Origin: Acanthochlamys bracteata
Taxonomy: Eukaryota; Streptophyta; Magnoliopsida; Pandanales; Velloziaceae
NCBI GenBank assembly: GCA_019914995.1
Contig: CM034134.1
Location: forward strand, 6,456,463-6,520,462
Length of the DNA stretch: 64,000 bases
Reading direction: 5' to 3'
Below are positions 11,249 to 23,640 of this stretch, piece by piece. The stretch's first letter is position 1. Each line of letters opens with the position of its first letter. A program made the position numbers and the translations under genes. The notes under the pieces were generated by a model. It was not told where the DNA came from. It searched no databases and saw nothing but the letters and a program-made list of their open reading frames with translations.

Positions 11249-11428
11249 ATGGCAAACAAGTTTGCAATTGAAAAATTAAATGGGAGCAACTACCCATTGT
11301 GGAGGATGAAGGTTTTGATAATTCTAGCCAAAGAAAATTACTTTGGTACAATGGAAGATTGTCTTAACAATATAATAGATGAGAGATGGCAAAATAAAAG
11401 CAAATCTTCATCTCTTGCCGATTATCCG
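11249..11428 (+). pseudogene. TNT1-like copia gag, N-terminal piece (old element, part 1)
   Basis: From the ATG at 11249 the frame reads MANKFAIEKLNGSNYPLWRM, the usual start of Gag in TNT1-type copia elements, and continues to EDCLNNIIDERWQNKSKSSS. It stops abruptly at 11428 where an Athila-like element is inserted, and resumes at 20428. Upstream DNA (10900-11248) should hold the primer site and LTR, but I cannot identify them. Confidence 0.75.
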
Positions 11429-12709
11429 TGATGTAGATAAAACCAACTAAGAAAAATTCAGTGATTCTATCCTAGTCTATCCGGCAAGTGCACGGTTGTC
11501 GTCTACCGTATAGCAGATAACGAGTTTGTTCCACAGAGATTGTTGTTAACTCTAATTCAAGTTTTTTTTAACTAACAAAAATTGTGTTTGTAAAAGCGAA
11601 AAAGGTACGATAGCTAAGAACGAAAAGTAACGCACAAATCAAGAAAACAAATATGCAGACAATTGAAGTTTTAGAATCCACCACTAATGCCTCTAATTTA
11701 ATCTTTAAACAAATATGATAATAAATTATGATGATTGTGAAGACCTTGTATCTAACACCTTGGTCCAGTTCTTAGATATGATTTCTAATTATAACTTTAA
11801 CTTTGGTCCAGTATAAAATCACCTATCGCTAGTGATGTTCTAACTCCTTATTTAGAAATTACTAATGATGCATTAGGTTCTGCGAAATCATAAATCATAT
11901 AGTTATATTCACTTTGGTCCAGTAAATATTAACTACAGTTATTAATCCTGTAATTCGTAAGTTATGCTCCGATTGGTCCTCACAAACACAATTAATATAA
12001 TAATTTAGATATCAAACTCAATGCTAATCATGCATGCAAATTTAACATCTAAACATCCTTTCAAACAAGAATTAACAACTCATATAAAATCAACAATCCA
12101 TACATCACATAGGATTCAAAAAATAAATTAAATTTATTAGAGTTTCATCCTAACTCCAGTTTAGAGAATTTAGCCACTCATATTAATATTACACACAATA
12201 ATATTGTATGAAAAATAAAACATGAGAAAAAAAGAAGAAAGCAAATCTGAAGAATTCTTCGTCTCTTAATCTGATCTTCTTTCTGTCTCCCGTTCGGCTC
12301 TCTCTAGGTTTTCCTTTGGCTCTTTGTTCGCTCCTTGTTGGTTCTTTTTGGCCCTCGATTCACTCCTTTTTATAGTTGAACTTTCTCCCACAAAATTAGG
12401 AAAAAATATCTTCAGGATCTTCGGATTAGATTTGATATAGATTTGTTGCTATATTTAATGCTATATTTGATGCTAGACCTTTGGTTTAGATTTGATTGGT
12501 CAAATGCATCAATGAGGACCGCCGCTTGACATTTCCTTCCATGATTAGCTCTTTTATTTTATTCCTTCAATAATTTGCTTCTTTATTCACCTATACTTCA
12601 CAAAATAAGATAAAATAAATTAATTCATATTATGAATAGAATTTTAATAAAAATTTAATATTTACTATAACAATAAGATATAATAAATATGTATCATTAC
12701 ACATTATCA
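11429..12709 (-). repeat. 3' LTR of the Athila-like element (1281 bp)
   Basis: Begins TGATGTAGATAAAACC and ends ACATTATCA on the plus strand, matching 19159-20427 almost throughout. In the first 240 or so aligned bases I count about five differences. The 12-bp excess over the other LTR is explained by an extra ATATTTAATGCT-like repeat unit near 12455. The adjoining TTTTGGGGTATT on the minus strand (12710-12721) is the polypurine tract. Confidence 0.9.
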
Positions 12710-12721
12710 AATACCCCAAAA

Positions 12722-13970
12722 CTTAATTTTTTGCTAGTCCTGAGCAAATGATAAGAAAATTATATATTACTCTTCACAACTTATTCTCATAATTTTCAAT
12801 TTCTTCGTGTAGCTTGATCATCCAAAATCTTTAAAAAATAATGTAAGCATAATAAACAAATTAACATCATTTACAAACTCCCTTAATTGCACTATATAGT
12901 AAGCAAATCAATTCAACCTCGCATTCCAAAATATATGCAACATACTAGAAGGAAGTTTAGAATTCAATGTCCATAAGTATGTTTAGAAATCATCTCCTCT
13001 CTGCACATACAATTTTTAGAGATTCACCAAGTTATTTTAAATATTGTAATGAATGAAATCAAATTTAGGAAGTCGTCAAAATACAAAGTAACCAAGAGCA
13101 CATTTAACTTCAAGAAGAGCAAGGTATACTTAAGCATTGGCCCAATTTTGCGGCTTTTTATTTATTTAATTGCTCTTTCTTCACCATTGCACTTTACAAT
13201 GTATACTCGAGCCTTTCTTTTTTTTTTTTAATACAAATGCTCTTTCTTTACCCTTGTGCTTTTCAAAGACTATTTATAACTATGTATTTCAATTATCCCT
13301 AAAAATTGAAAACAAAACAAGACAACACAAAAAATATTAAGATCAACTCTAAGCCTCGCATTGTATGGTGATAGATGTCATCACTCGCTATAGACTATGA
13401 AATCGAAATCCTCTATAAACGTATTCAATTGCATTGTCTAGAATGACAAAATTTTATCAACTCAATTATATACAGTACTATATCAAGAAGAATGTAGGTT
13501 TAGTTAATAAGAATATTATACGAACAAATTCAATAAGGATTCTAGTTTCAAAAGCCATACTAGAAAGAGTGTTTCAAATTCATTATTGAAAAATGGTTGA
13601 TAGACTATCAATCGATGTTTATGCATAATTTTCTATCTCCCCCCCAAGCTTGAATTCGATATTGTCCTCAATGGTGAAAGTTAAAAATGAACAATGTATA
13701 AAGCAAAGGGATAAACATTGAGGTGTAGGAAAGCTCCCCTGATTTTAAATGGCCTGAATCTTTGATTAACTTCTCCATCAACTACATCACAGCAGCAAAT
13801 CTTTGCAATATAGTCATTCTTCTTTCTTTCCGAATCCTTCAAAAATAATAAACATATCAAATCAAATGAAAACAAAATCCTACAAAATTCAATTGCTACT
13901 AGAGAGAAAGGCCTTGGGTTGCCTCCCAATAAGCGCTAAATTTAACCTCTTCAGCCAGACGAGAAGTTTG
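12722..13970 (-). other. Athila 3' untranslated region
   Basis: Non-coding DNA between the end of integrase and the 3' LTR. On the minus strand it carries ATTGAGGACAATATCGAATT and then a run of seven G (13639-13645), a G-rich motif that recurs in an Athila relic at 56648-56683. A short imperfect direct repeat (TGCTCTTTCTTCACC-type, near 13170 and 13230) is present. I see no env-like open frame. Confidence 0.6.
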
Positions 13971-15194
13971 TCAAATAGGATCGCGCAGTTGAAGGGTTGG
14001 TTCAATTTGGATTGCGGGGGTGGCCTCCAAGTATGGCTTCAAGCGATGCTCATTGACCTTAAATTGTGCTCCAGATTTGAGATCCTTGATTTCTATAGCT
14101 AGTTGCAACTTTTTTTCATTTCCTGCATCCTTCATGTCAAAATTTAGCTTCTTTATATCCCAATATGCATTATGTTCAAGTTCCATAGGTAAATGACATG
14201 CTTTTCCAAATACAATACGATATGGACTCATCTCTATAGGTGTTTTATATGCTGTCCTGTAAGCCCATAAAACATCATTAAGTTTTATTGTCCAATCCTT
14301 TCTTGTGGTGTTCACAATTTTCTCCAAAATATTCTTAATTTCCCTATTGCTAATTTCTACTTGGCCTGAGGTTTGAGGGTGATATGGAGTGGCTACCTTA
14401 TGAGTTATGCCATATTTTCTTAGCAACGCATCAAAAGGTTTATTGCAAAAATATTTACCACTATCACTAATGATTGCTTTAGGGGTTCCAAATCTAGTGA
14501 AAATCATATTCTTCAAAAATTTGAGGATAATTTTATGATCATTAGTATTTGTAGCTTGAGCCTCTACCCATTTAGATGCATAATCAATAACAAAAAAAAT
14601 ATAAGAATACCCAAAGGAGAAAGGAAATGGACCCATGAAGTCTATACCCCAAATATCAAAGTGTTCTACAACCAAAATATTAGTCAAAGGCATCATGTTC
14701 CTCTTGCTGATATTTCCTATTCTTTGGCATCTGTCACACTTAGAACAAAAATTAAATGCATCTTTAAATAAAGTGGGACAAAAGAAACCTGATTGAAGGA
14801 CTTTATGGGCTGTTTTCTTAGCACCAAAATGACCTCTACATGCTAACTCATGGCTATGTCTTAGAATGCTTTCTTGTTCATCCTCAGGAACGCATCTTCT
14901 AATGATTTGGTCCGGACAGTGCTTAAACAAGTAGGGATCATCCCAATAATAGTGCTTCACTATAGACAGAAATCTCTTTTTTTCCTGAAAAGATAAATTA
15001 TTCTTCAATACACCACTAGCAAGATAATTCACAAAATCAGCATACCAAAGTCCTTTATAAGTAATTGAAAGAAGTTGTTCATTTGGAAAAGAATCATTTA
15101 AAGGCATATCATCTCCTTTTTGATCTTCAATCACGATACGAGAAAGATGGTATGCTACCACATTCTCGCTTCCTTTATTATCTTTAATCTCCAA
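13971..15194 (-). pseudogene. Athila-like integrase and end of RNase H
   Basis: Open for 407 codons. In order: an RNase H end ([13 protein letters not shown]), the HHCC zinc-binding region ([12 protein letters not shown] with FCSKCDRCQ), and the core with [10 protein letters not shown] (first Asp), [10 protein letters not shown] (second Asp) and [13 protein letters not shown] (Glu). It then has the Athila-type [13 protein letters not shown] and a C-terminal tail ([12 protein letters not shown]). All three acidic residues are present, so this domain could be intact by itself. It is fed by a polyprotein that is broken upstream. Function in the family: insertion of element DNA. Confidence 0.85.
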
Positions 15195-16400
15195 GTCAAA
15201 CTCTTATAGCAATAAGATCCATCGAATCAACCTAGGCTTAGCATCTTTTTAAGTCAACAAATACTTAAGAGCAGCATGGTCAGTAAATACAATAACTTTA
15301 TAACAAAAAATATATGAACGAAATTTTTCTAAAGCAAACACCACAGCAAGCAACTCTTTTTCTGTTGTTGAATAATTAAGTTGTGCATCATTCAAAGTTT
15401 TGCTAGCATAATATATAACATATGGTAGTTTATCAATTCGTTGACCTAAAACTGCACCAATAGTGTAATATGAAGCATCACACATCAATTCAAATGGTAA
15501 ATTCCAGTCAGGAGCAGTAGTTAAGGCATTTTTCAAATTATTGAATGTATGCAAACAATCTTTATCAAAATCAAACACAGCGTCCTTAGCCAATAAATCA
15601 CATAAAGGTCTAGTTATTTTAGAAAAATCTTTAATGAATCTTCTATAAAAACCAACATGGCCTAAAAAACTTCTAATGCTCTTAACTAAATTAGGGAAAG
15701 GTAGATTTTTAATAATTTCAATTTTTGCTCTATCAATCTCAATTCTTTTACTAGAAACCACATGTCCTAAGACAATTCCTTGTTTAACCATAAAATGACA
15801 TTTTTCCCAATTCAAAACCAAATTTGTTTCTTCACATCTAGATAAAACCAATTTCAAATTATCAAGGCATTCATCGAAAGAAGATCCAAAAACTGAAAAG
15901 TCATCCATAAATACCTCGATGATTCTCTCTACCATATATAGCCATCATACATCTTTGAAATGTTGCTTGAGCATTGCACAAACCAAAGGGCATTCTCCTA
16001 TAAGCAAAAGTACCAAATGGACAAGTGAAAGTTGTCTTCTCTTGGTTTTCCGGAGCAATTGGAATTTGATTATAACCTGAAAAACCATCAAGAAAACAAT
16101 AATGTGAATGTCCAGCTAAACGTTCAAGCATTTGATCAATGAAAAGTAAAGGAAAATGATCTTTTCTTGTTGCAGAATTTAACTTTCTATAATCAATACA
16201 AACACGTCATCCCGTAGTTGTTCTTGTAGGGATCAATTCATTATTCTCATTTTTAACTACCGTTATCCCAGATTTCTTAGGTACTACTTGTACAGGACTA
16301 ATTCATCTACTATTAGAGATTGGATAGATTACTCCTACATCAAGCAGTTTTAAAATTTCAGCTCTAATAACCTCTTTCATATTAGGATTTAATCTCCTTT
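15195..16400 (-). pseudogene. Athila-like reverse transcriptase and RNase H
   Basis: Pieces in reading order on the minus strand: VQVVPKKSGITVVKNE (about 16300), RVCIDYRKLNSATRKDHFPL, HYCFLDGFSGYNQIPI (first catalytic Asp), GTFAYRRMPFGLCNAQATFQ, a frameshift at about 15901-15935, then the catalytic FMDD box at 15900-15911, VLGHVVSSKRIEID and RNase H with ALTTAPDWNLPFELMCDASY and VFTDHAALKYLLT. FMDD in place of YxDD is usual for this branch. Stops occur at 16399, near 16209 and after LLT. Confidence 0.85.
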
Positions 16401-17905
16401 AGCTTTCACGAGTAGGTTTGACACCATCCTCCATTAAAATTCTATGCATACACATCACAGGACTAATACCTTTTATGTCAGCTATTGTCCAACATATTAC
16501 TATCCTATGCTTTTTTAGGATATTAATGAGGCTCTCTTTTTCTCTAACTTTAAGATCTGAAGATATGATGACTGGGAGAGTTTCATTATCACCTAAGAAT
16601 GCATATTTAAGATGTTCAGGCAACGGTTTGAGTTCTAACTTAAGAGGGACTATAGTAGATGGCTCTATCCTTATTTTATTCATTTCTAAAGGTTCAAATG
16701 AGGCTCTATAACTAGGTTGAATTAGTTTTAACACATTTAGGGTAGCGAGCATATCATTAGAATTATCACTATCTGCCATATCTAAAGTTAACGCTGCTTC
16801 CAAATCATCATTGTATTTTTCCTGCAAAACAACAGAATCGATTAGTGGATCTAATAAATCAACAGAAAAGCAAGAATCTGAAGAAATGAAAGGATGCTTT
16901 AAAGCATCAAACACTTTGAATTTAACGCTTTTACCCAATACTGTCATTGTGAGGGTGCTTGATACATGTGTCTGCAGTAGCCATAAACGGACGACCAAGA
17001 AGAATAGGGATCTCACGATCACTTCTCAAGTTTTCCTCCATGTCTAAAACAATGAAATCTGCAGGAAGAATTAATTTGTTAACTTGAACTAAAACATCCT
17101 CTATAATACCTATGGGATGCCATATGGAATGGTTAGCAAGCTCGAGACGTGCAGTAGTCTTTTTTATACCTTCCAAACTCAACTCTTTGTAGATAGAAAA
17201 TGGCATCAAGTTGATGCTTGCTCCTAGATCCAACATAGCACGTCCAAGTCTCTTAGCACCAATAGTGATAGGAATATCAAAACTACTTGGATCATCAAGC
17301 TTAAGTGGAAGCTCGTTTTTCAACACTGCACTTATATTCTTATTCAACCTGACTCTTTCGTTTGGTGCAAATTTGAGTTTGTGAGTTTTCAAATTTTTAA
17401 TGAATTTTCTATATGCTGGAATCTGTTCAATCACATCGAGCAAATGAAGGTTAATATGCACTTTACTTAACATATCATAAATATCTTGAAATTGCTTATC
17501 CTGTTTATTTTGTTTTAACTGGCTCGGAAATGATATAGGAGGTGTATAACGATCAACCGCCTTATGCAGTCCGGAAGGATGATGATCAAATTTCTTCCCA
17601 TGGTGTTGATCATTCTTAGATGGCGATGATTCCGACATTTTTTCTCTTAATTCAGATCTGTCCAGCTCTTGTTTTTCATCACCTACAACTACACTTTCAT
17701 TAGAAATATCATCTTTATCGTCACTATTAATAAGCTTACCTGATCTTAATTGAATGGCTTTTGCTTGTTCATTATTTCGTGGATTGATGTTAGATTGACT
17801 AGGAAACTTACCAGGTTCTCTTTGGCTCAAAGCTTGTGCAATTTGACCTACCTGAGCTTCAAGCTTTTGTTGACCGATTGCTAACTGTTTTACTAAATCT
17901 TTCAA
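16401..17905 (-). pseudogene. Athila-like protease and linker
   Basis: Contains RAMLDLGASINLMPF at about 17215-17245, the aspartic protease active site in the DLGAS form seen in Athila-type elements, and ILLGRPFMATADT (the conserved C-terminal protease block) near 16975. The frame then passes with a shift into EPLEMNKIRIEPST and LPEHLKYAFLG, which precede RT. The two open frames overlap at 16931-17022, showing a frameshift just after the protease. Confidence 0.8.
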
Positions 17906-19017
17906 TGAAGCCGATGGCTTTGGTTGAGGTGGAGGTTGGTGTTGTTGATTGCTCCACGAAAAGTTGGGATGATTCCTCCATCAAGAATTGTAAGTGTTTG
18001 AATATGGATCATGTTTAGGATGTCGGTTATACGAACTTACCATATTTGCTTGTTCTTGTACAAACTCAAAAAAATCTAGTCCCTGTGGACAATGTACAGT
18101 AGAATGACCAGATAAATCACAAATGCCACATACCTCTTGTGTTGAAAGTTTTCCGTTCATAGCCAGCAAAGCATCCAATTTGTTATTAATAGCATTCACC
18201 TACGCTTTAGAAGCATAATCGTTATTAACATTCACCTCATAAATTCCAGCTCGTCTTCCTTGTGTATCTATATGTTGCGTCTCAAGAACTAGATTTTCGA
18301 ATAGCGTTTGACATTCAGCTGGTGTCTTATTTCGAATAGATCCACCTGCATAATTATTCACTGTAGCCTTGTTAGAAACGGTTAGTGCCTTATAAAATAT
18401 ACGCATCAAAACCAAAATAGGCAAACCATGGTAGGGACATTGAATTAATAAGTTATTAAATCGTTCCCATGCCTCAGAAAATGACACATCAAATTGTTGA
18501 GTGAATTGCATGATTTTATCTCTTCATGCATCAGTTTTCTGAGTTGAAAAGAATTTCTCTAAAAATCTATTTTGAATTTCAGTCCAAGTAGTAAGTGAAC
18601 CAGATCTAAGTGATTGTAACTATACCTTTGCTCTATCTTTTAAAGTGTAGGGAAAAATTTTCATTTGAAGGTGTTCCTCAGTAACCCCATCTGTCAAAGA
18701 CATGTTAGAAACCATATTGAAAATTTCTCGAATATGAGCTAAAGGATCCTCATTGTTCAAACCATGAAAGGAAGGCATCATATTAAATGAATAGTTTTCA
18801 ACTCATAGTTTCTATCAGCATCAGGGAGAACTATACTAGATGGAGATACAAGAATTGTGGAAATGTCGAGATCTCCCATTGTTTCATTCGGTACAACAGC
18901 CATCTCTTCAATTCTAATATTCAAATGATTTCTACGCTCACGTCTAATTCTCCTAACCTCTCTTTCAAGCTCAGGATCAAATTCAAGTGAAGATTGACTA
19001 TGAGAGCAAGTGATCAT
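17906..19017 (-). pseudogene. Athila-like gag
   Basis: Starts at 19017 (MITCSHSQSSLEFDPELE, then an arginine-rich stretch). Frame breaks follow near 18777 and 18510. The capsid part reads SFSEAWERFNNLLIQCPYHG and IFYKALTVSNKATVNNYAGG, and a CCHC knuckle CGICDLSGHSTVHC lies near 18105-18146. A glutamine-rich coiled-coil-like stretch (KQLAIGQQKLEAQVGQIAQA) lies near 17830-17890. Several stops interrupt it, so no complete Gag can be made. Confidence 0.8.
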
Positions 19018-19134
19018 GCAATAATGTAACTATAATGAAAAACAAACTAATATGTTCTAAGCTAAATGCATAACAATTCAAAATATAAATGAATCTAAAT
19101 GAAGCTAAATTGAATCAAAGTCAAAACAAAACAA

Positions 19135-19152
19135 TCCCCGGCAACGGCGCCA
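19135..19152 (-). other. Primer-binding site of the Athila-like element
   Basis: The minus strand reads TGGCGCCGTTGCCGGGGA, the Asp-tRNA-type primer site of Athila and Tat elements. It sits 6 bp inside the 5' LTR (AATTTT spacer), the spacing usual in this group. It is undamaged. Confidence 0.9.
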
Positions 19153-19158
19153 AAAATT

Positions 19159-20427
19159 TGATGTAGATAAAACCAACTAAGAAAAACTCAGTGATTATAT
19201 CATAATCTATCCGGCAAGTGCACGGTTGTCGTCTACCGTATAGCAGATAACGAGTTTGTTCCACAGAGATTGTTGTTAACTCTAATTCAAGTTTTTTTTA
19301 ACTAACAAAAATTGTGTTTGTAAAAGCGAAAAAGGTACGATAGCTAAGAACGAAAAGTAACGCACAGATCAAGAAAACAAATATGCAGACAATTGAAGTT
19401 TTAGAATCCACCACTAATGCCTCTAATTTAATCTTTAAATAAATATGATAATAGATTATGATGATTGTGAAGACCTTGTATCTAACACCTTGGTCCAGTT
19501 CTTAGATACGATTTCTAATTATGACTTTAACTTTGGTCCAGTATAAAATCACCTATCGCTAGTGATGTTCTATCTCTTTGTTTAGAAATTACTAACGATG
19601 TATTAGGTTCTGCGAAATCATAACTCATATAGTTACGTTCACTTTGGTCCAGTAAATATTAACTACAGTTATTAATCCTGTAATTCGTAAGTTATGCTCC
19701 GATTGGTCCTCGCAAACACAATTAATATAATAATTTAGATATCAAACTCAATGCTAATCATGCATGCAAATTTAGCATCTAAACATCCTTTCAAACAAGA
19801 ATTAACAACTCACATAAAATCAACAATCCATACATCACATAGTATTCAAGAAATAAATTAAATTTATTAGGGTTTCATCCTAACTCTAATTTAGAGAAGT
19901 TAGCCACTCATATTAATATTACACACAATAATATTGTATGAAAAATAAAACATGAGAAAAAGAGAAGAAAGTAAATCTGAAGAATTTTTCGTCTCTTAAT
20001 CTGATCTTCCTTCTGTCTCCCGTTCGGCTCTCTCTAGGTTATCCGTTGGCTCTTCGTTCGCTCCTTGTTGGTTCTTTTTGGCCCTCCATTCACCCCTTTT
20101 TATAGTTAAACTTTCTCCCACAAAAGTAGGAAAAAATATTTTCAGGATCTTCGGATTAGATTTGATATAGATTTGTTGCTATATTTGATGCTAGATCTTT
20201 GGTTTAGATTTGATTGGTCAAATGCATCAATGAGGACCGCCGCTTGACATTTCCTTCCATAATTAGCTCTTTTATTTTATTCCTTCAATAATTTGTTTCT
20301 TTATTCACCTATACTTTACAAAATAAAATAAAATAAATTAATTTATATTATGAATAGAATTTTAATAAAAATCTGTTATTTATTATAACAATAAGATATA
20401 ATAAATATGTATCATTACACATTATCA
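19159..20427 (-). repeat. 5' LTR of the Athila-like element (1269 bp)
   Basis: Direct repeat of 11429-12709. Transcription of the element would start here on the minus strand. It ends at the target duplication ATCCG, after which the older copia gag resumes. Confidence 0.9.
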
Positions 20428-21362
20428 ATCCGCTGCTGAGTATCTCAAAGCAAAAGACAATAAAAGAGATTTGGGAAAAAATTGAGAAATTTTAAGAAGT
20501 TAAAGAACATATTGTTTCTTGACGCGAAATTTGTATTCTATTAGCATGATTGAAACATCTTTTGTAGCTGACCATTCTAGAGCAATGAAGTTTCTCTTGT
20601 TAATTGACAGCACTAGAGAAAAAGATATAGACTGATAAGTATGTCTTGATTCTATTAAAAACTCTTCTAGATTCTTGTGATCAAGATGTCATAAATTAAA
20701 CGAGTAACAACGACTTGAAGTCACTTGTGTATGAAAATGTTATCGCGGCTATTCTTGAAGAAGAAGTCGCTGTGAGGAAAAGGTTGATGTTGTGCTTGCT
20801 CAAACGGAGGCATTGCTGTTGCCATAGGATAAGAAAAGAAAGAAAATTTGAAAGTAGTGACATGAGATAGCAAAAGAAGAACAAACGATAAGTGTTATAT
20901 TAGTGGAAAGGTGGGCATTACAAGCATGACTACAACTCCTAGGCTAAAGGAGGAGGTGTAGAAGCTTCTAGGTAGCAAGCATGCATGGCATACAATTCAA
21001 ATGATGTTTAGGCTCTAGTTGACAAGTTGCAATTACTACCCAAGACAAAGCCTAATTCCTTGATATCTGGATCTTGGGTTCAGGAGTATCTTAGCAAATG
21101 ATATACAGAAAGTATTGGTTTCATATGTATGAAGCCATTTCTGAAAGTAATATATGGATGAAAAATGACCAATCTTAAATGTTATTAGTGTTGGTTCATC
21201 ACGCTCAAATAAGGAGAGATGAAAGGATTAGCCTCATTAGTAAAGCATGCAGTGTGCCAAGTTTAATTAAAAATTTGCTCTCTTGTATAGTTTAATGACT
21301 TTGGATGCAGAACCCTACATAGAGGGTGGTATTATTAAGGTTATCTGGGGGACGATAGGAAG
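20428..21362 (+). pseudogene. TNT1-like copia gag to protease region (old element, part 2)
   Basis: Continues the frame cut at 11428: SIAEQKT-like then KEIWEKIEKF at about 20440-20490, as expected for copia Gag. Farther on are a decayed zinc-knuckle area (about 20900) and a protease-like ISGSWVQEYL trace at about 21060. The conserved block before integrase ends in IEGGIIKVI near 21320-21345. Almost every motif is broken by stops. It ends at GGAAG, where a TRIM-like element begins. Confidence 0.65.
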
Positions 21363-21552
21363 TGTTGGGGAGATACAACACTAGAGTAGTTAATCAAATT
21401 AAGACACATAAAGGATGCGGTCCATATACTAGAAAGCTCAATCCAATCCAAAAGCTTAAGCCAATAGGTTATAGAAAACTCTAGTATATTAATCCCCTTT
21501 CTATCTTATTTTTATTCAATTTGAGACTAATCTATTCACTCTTAATCCAACA
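21363..21552 (-). repeat. TRIM LTR, left copy
   Basis: Starts TGTTGGGGAGATAC and ends ATCCAACA. It shares ACACATAAAGGATGCG and TTATTTTTATTCAAT blocks with 23641-23828. The minus-strand sequence TTGAGATAGAGAT next to it is the likely purine tract. Confidence 0.65.
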
Positions 21553-21762
21553 ATCTCTATCTCAAGAGTGAGCCACCTATATTTCTCCTCATCCGAGCAC
21601 CCTATCGCGCACCAAATATATCGATCGCTCAGAACCCAGTCGCTTAGTTTCAAACATCGTTGCTGCACACTAAGAGCTAGTCATCAGAGTCTAACTTACT
21701 ATGAATCCTTACTCACACCTTGCGAAAGCCTATTGAATCACACTACTCTTAACATTCTCATT

Positions 21763-23420
21763 TGTTAGATATTCCTGCAAGATCAACTCAAGAGGGGAGG
21801 GGTGAATTGAGTTAGTCTATAAAAATTTTCGTTAAGTTTGTAATCCTACTGGCAGAGAGCCGACAATGCACTGGTGTGTCGATCTTTGTAACCTCTGCAT
21901 GTAAAAAGTTAGTGTGTTTACTGTGTAAGTAACAAAGAGTAGTGCTCAGGGTATTTAACGTGGTTCGGCAAAACCCCTTTGCCTACATCCACGGTCGCTC
22001 TATCACCAGAGCCAAAGCTTCACTAGACCTTTAATAAGCTACAAATACATCTAGAGCGAAGTGCTTCGCCAATCACACATACTCTACCGGGTTTCTTCGC
22101 CAAGACAACCCCTACTAGCCTCCTGGACACGCCTGTCCCCCTGGCTGATTTGCTAGCACTATTACAAGGTCTAAGAGCTTACACCAAGCTCTACCTGAGC
22201 TTACACCAAGCTCTACCTGAGCTTCCTTTACCGGTGCCTGCAGCACCACCTTTAAACTGTCAGTGACAAGTTACAAGAAAATAAACAAGTATTGAGTGTA
22301 GGATCTATCTCATGAATGCTGAGTGTTTAAACAGTGATTCAGATGAGATGATCGGAGAGATTGCTTTGAGATTTCTTTGAAAGATGATTTGCGTGAAGAT
22401 TTGTTTGTGTGGAGTAGTCAAGTTCGTGACCGACAGTGGGAGTTTTTGTGTAGAGTGGTAGAGTTCTTGTATATCTCTGTTTTTTGCTTGGGTTCTCTCT
22501 ACTTCTGTTTTCTTTATGTTCTCTCCCTGTTTTTCTCTATTTCTTCACACCGTTTCCTCGTTCTTTGTGACTCCTTTATATAAACATCTTTCTGTGCAGA
22601 GCCGTTGAGAAACGCTCTTTGTTGGCGCTTTCGGTTCTTCACGCCGAGAAGGAATGGTGTTGTCCAAAGCTTCTTCACCGTGTTTTGTGCAAAGTCTTTG
22701 TTGCATTGAATGCGTTGAAGAGATTTGAATTTGCCGCCAACGGTTGAGTGCTTAATTCAGCTAAGCTTCGCTTGAATCTCGGTGAGTGATGAGTTGATAT
22801 GGTATGTCCATAATAAATGCAAATGCAGTTGACCGCTGACCGATCAAGGACTTTGACCGCTTTCTTTCTTGATTATTGAGCTTCCTTTTGTGTGAAAGTG
22901 AAGATGATTCTAGCTCTTGTAAATCTTCCGCTTGAGGTCCTTGATGCATTGTGAGAGTGCAGTTGATTTTTTGAAGGCAAGGGAAACTTCGTTGCCCATT
23001 GAACATATACGGGTTTGTCTCAAACAGAAGTTCCATATGCTTGATAGCCAAACAATCGATCGTAATGTGGCCGCTTATTCCTCTCATCCCCGTATGTTGT
23101 TCTCTGTCCCCGCCTGAGAGCAAAGATAGCAGCTTGGTCATTATTTAGCCGGGCAACTCGCCCCGTATGTTGTTCTCTGTCCCACTTCAAGCAATGAGCA
23201 ATGATCGTGATGTGGCTGTGGCATCCTTCTGTCCGTGTCTTTGTCCTCTCCCGGTATGTAGTAGCATAATTGGGTCATGATGATGGCTGTTTTGTCTCAT
23301 TGTAAATTAAATGATATTTGTTTGTCTAATCCTGCAGACTTGTTTTCAGATTATTAGTCTTATATAAATCATAGTTCTTAATTCTTTGTTATCATCAAAA
23401 TTATCCTTGTATTTCCAACA
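21763..23420 (-). repeat. Solo LTR of a SIRE-type copia element, 1658 bp
   Basis: Starts TGTTAGATATTCCTGCAAG and ends TTTCCAACA. It is homologous to the 2024-bp LTR at 59715-61738 at both ends and in the conserved ACGTGGTTCGGCAAA / TTTGCCTACAT block (21958-21990). Flanks TCATT (21758-21762) and TCATC (23421-23425) form a target duplication with one mismatch, so this is a solo LTR left by LTR-LTR recombination. It sits inside the TRIM-like element. Short frames inside are not genes. Confidence 0.75.
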
Positions 23421-23625
23421 TCATCGCACTATTAGCTAAAGCTATAACATGCACCGGTCGCCTCACCTGCGCACCGTCTGCGCAAATAAGAGCTAGCAAT
23501 CAAAGTCCAAGTTGCTTTGAATCTTCACTCACAACTTGGGAAGCACCATATGAATTACACTGCTCTTAACATGCTCACCCACTATTAGAGAGCTACTACG
23601 TGCATTGGGCTTCCAGCCAAACCAT

Positions 23626-23640
23626 TGGCTCCGGTACCAC
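23626..23640 (-). other. Primer-binding site of the TRIM-like element
   Basis: The minus strand reads GTGGTACCGGAGCCA next to the right LTR. Compared with the Met-tRNA type TGGTATCAGAGCCA it has two transitions. This fixes the element orientation as minus. Confidence 0.55.

Larger units (their letters stand above)
11429..20427 (-). mobile_element. Athila-like Ty3/gypsy retrotransposon, full-length, 8999 bp
   Basis: Long LTRs (1281 and 1269 bp) flank a minus-strand gag-pol. The 5-bp target duplication is perfect: ATCCG at 11424-11428 and at 20428-20432. The primer site is of the Asp-tRNA type used by Athila and Tat elements, and the pol order PR-RT-RH-IN fits Ty3/gypsy. The integrase C-terminus ([24 protein letters not shown]) is typical of the Athila branch. 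A 1.26-kb non-coding stretch separates pol from the 3' LTR, with no env-like frame. Stops and frameshifts break gag and pol, yet the LTRs are nearly identical. It splits the gag gene of an older copia element. Confidence 0.92.

Noticed and set aside
14535-14771. Plus-strand frame inside the Athila integrase
   Set aside because: Antisense to an uninterrupted integrase domain; no motif of its own.
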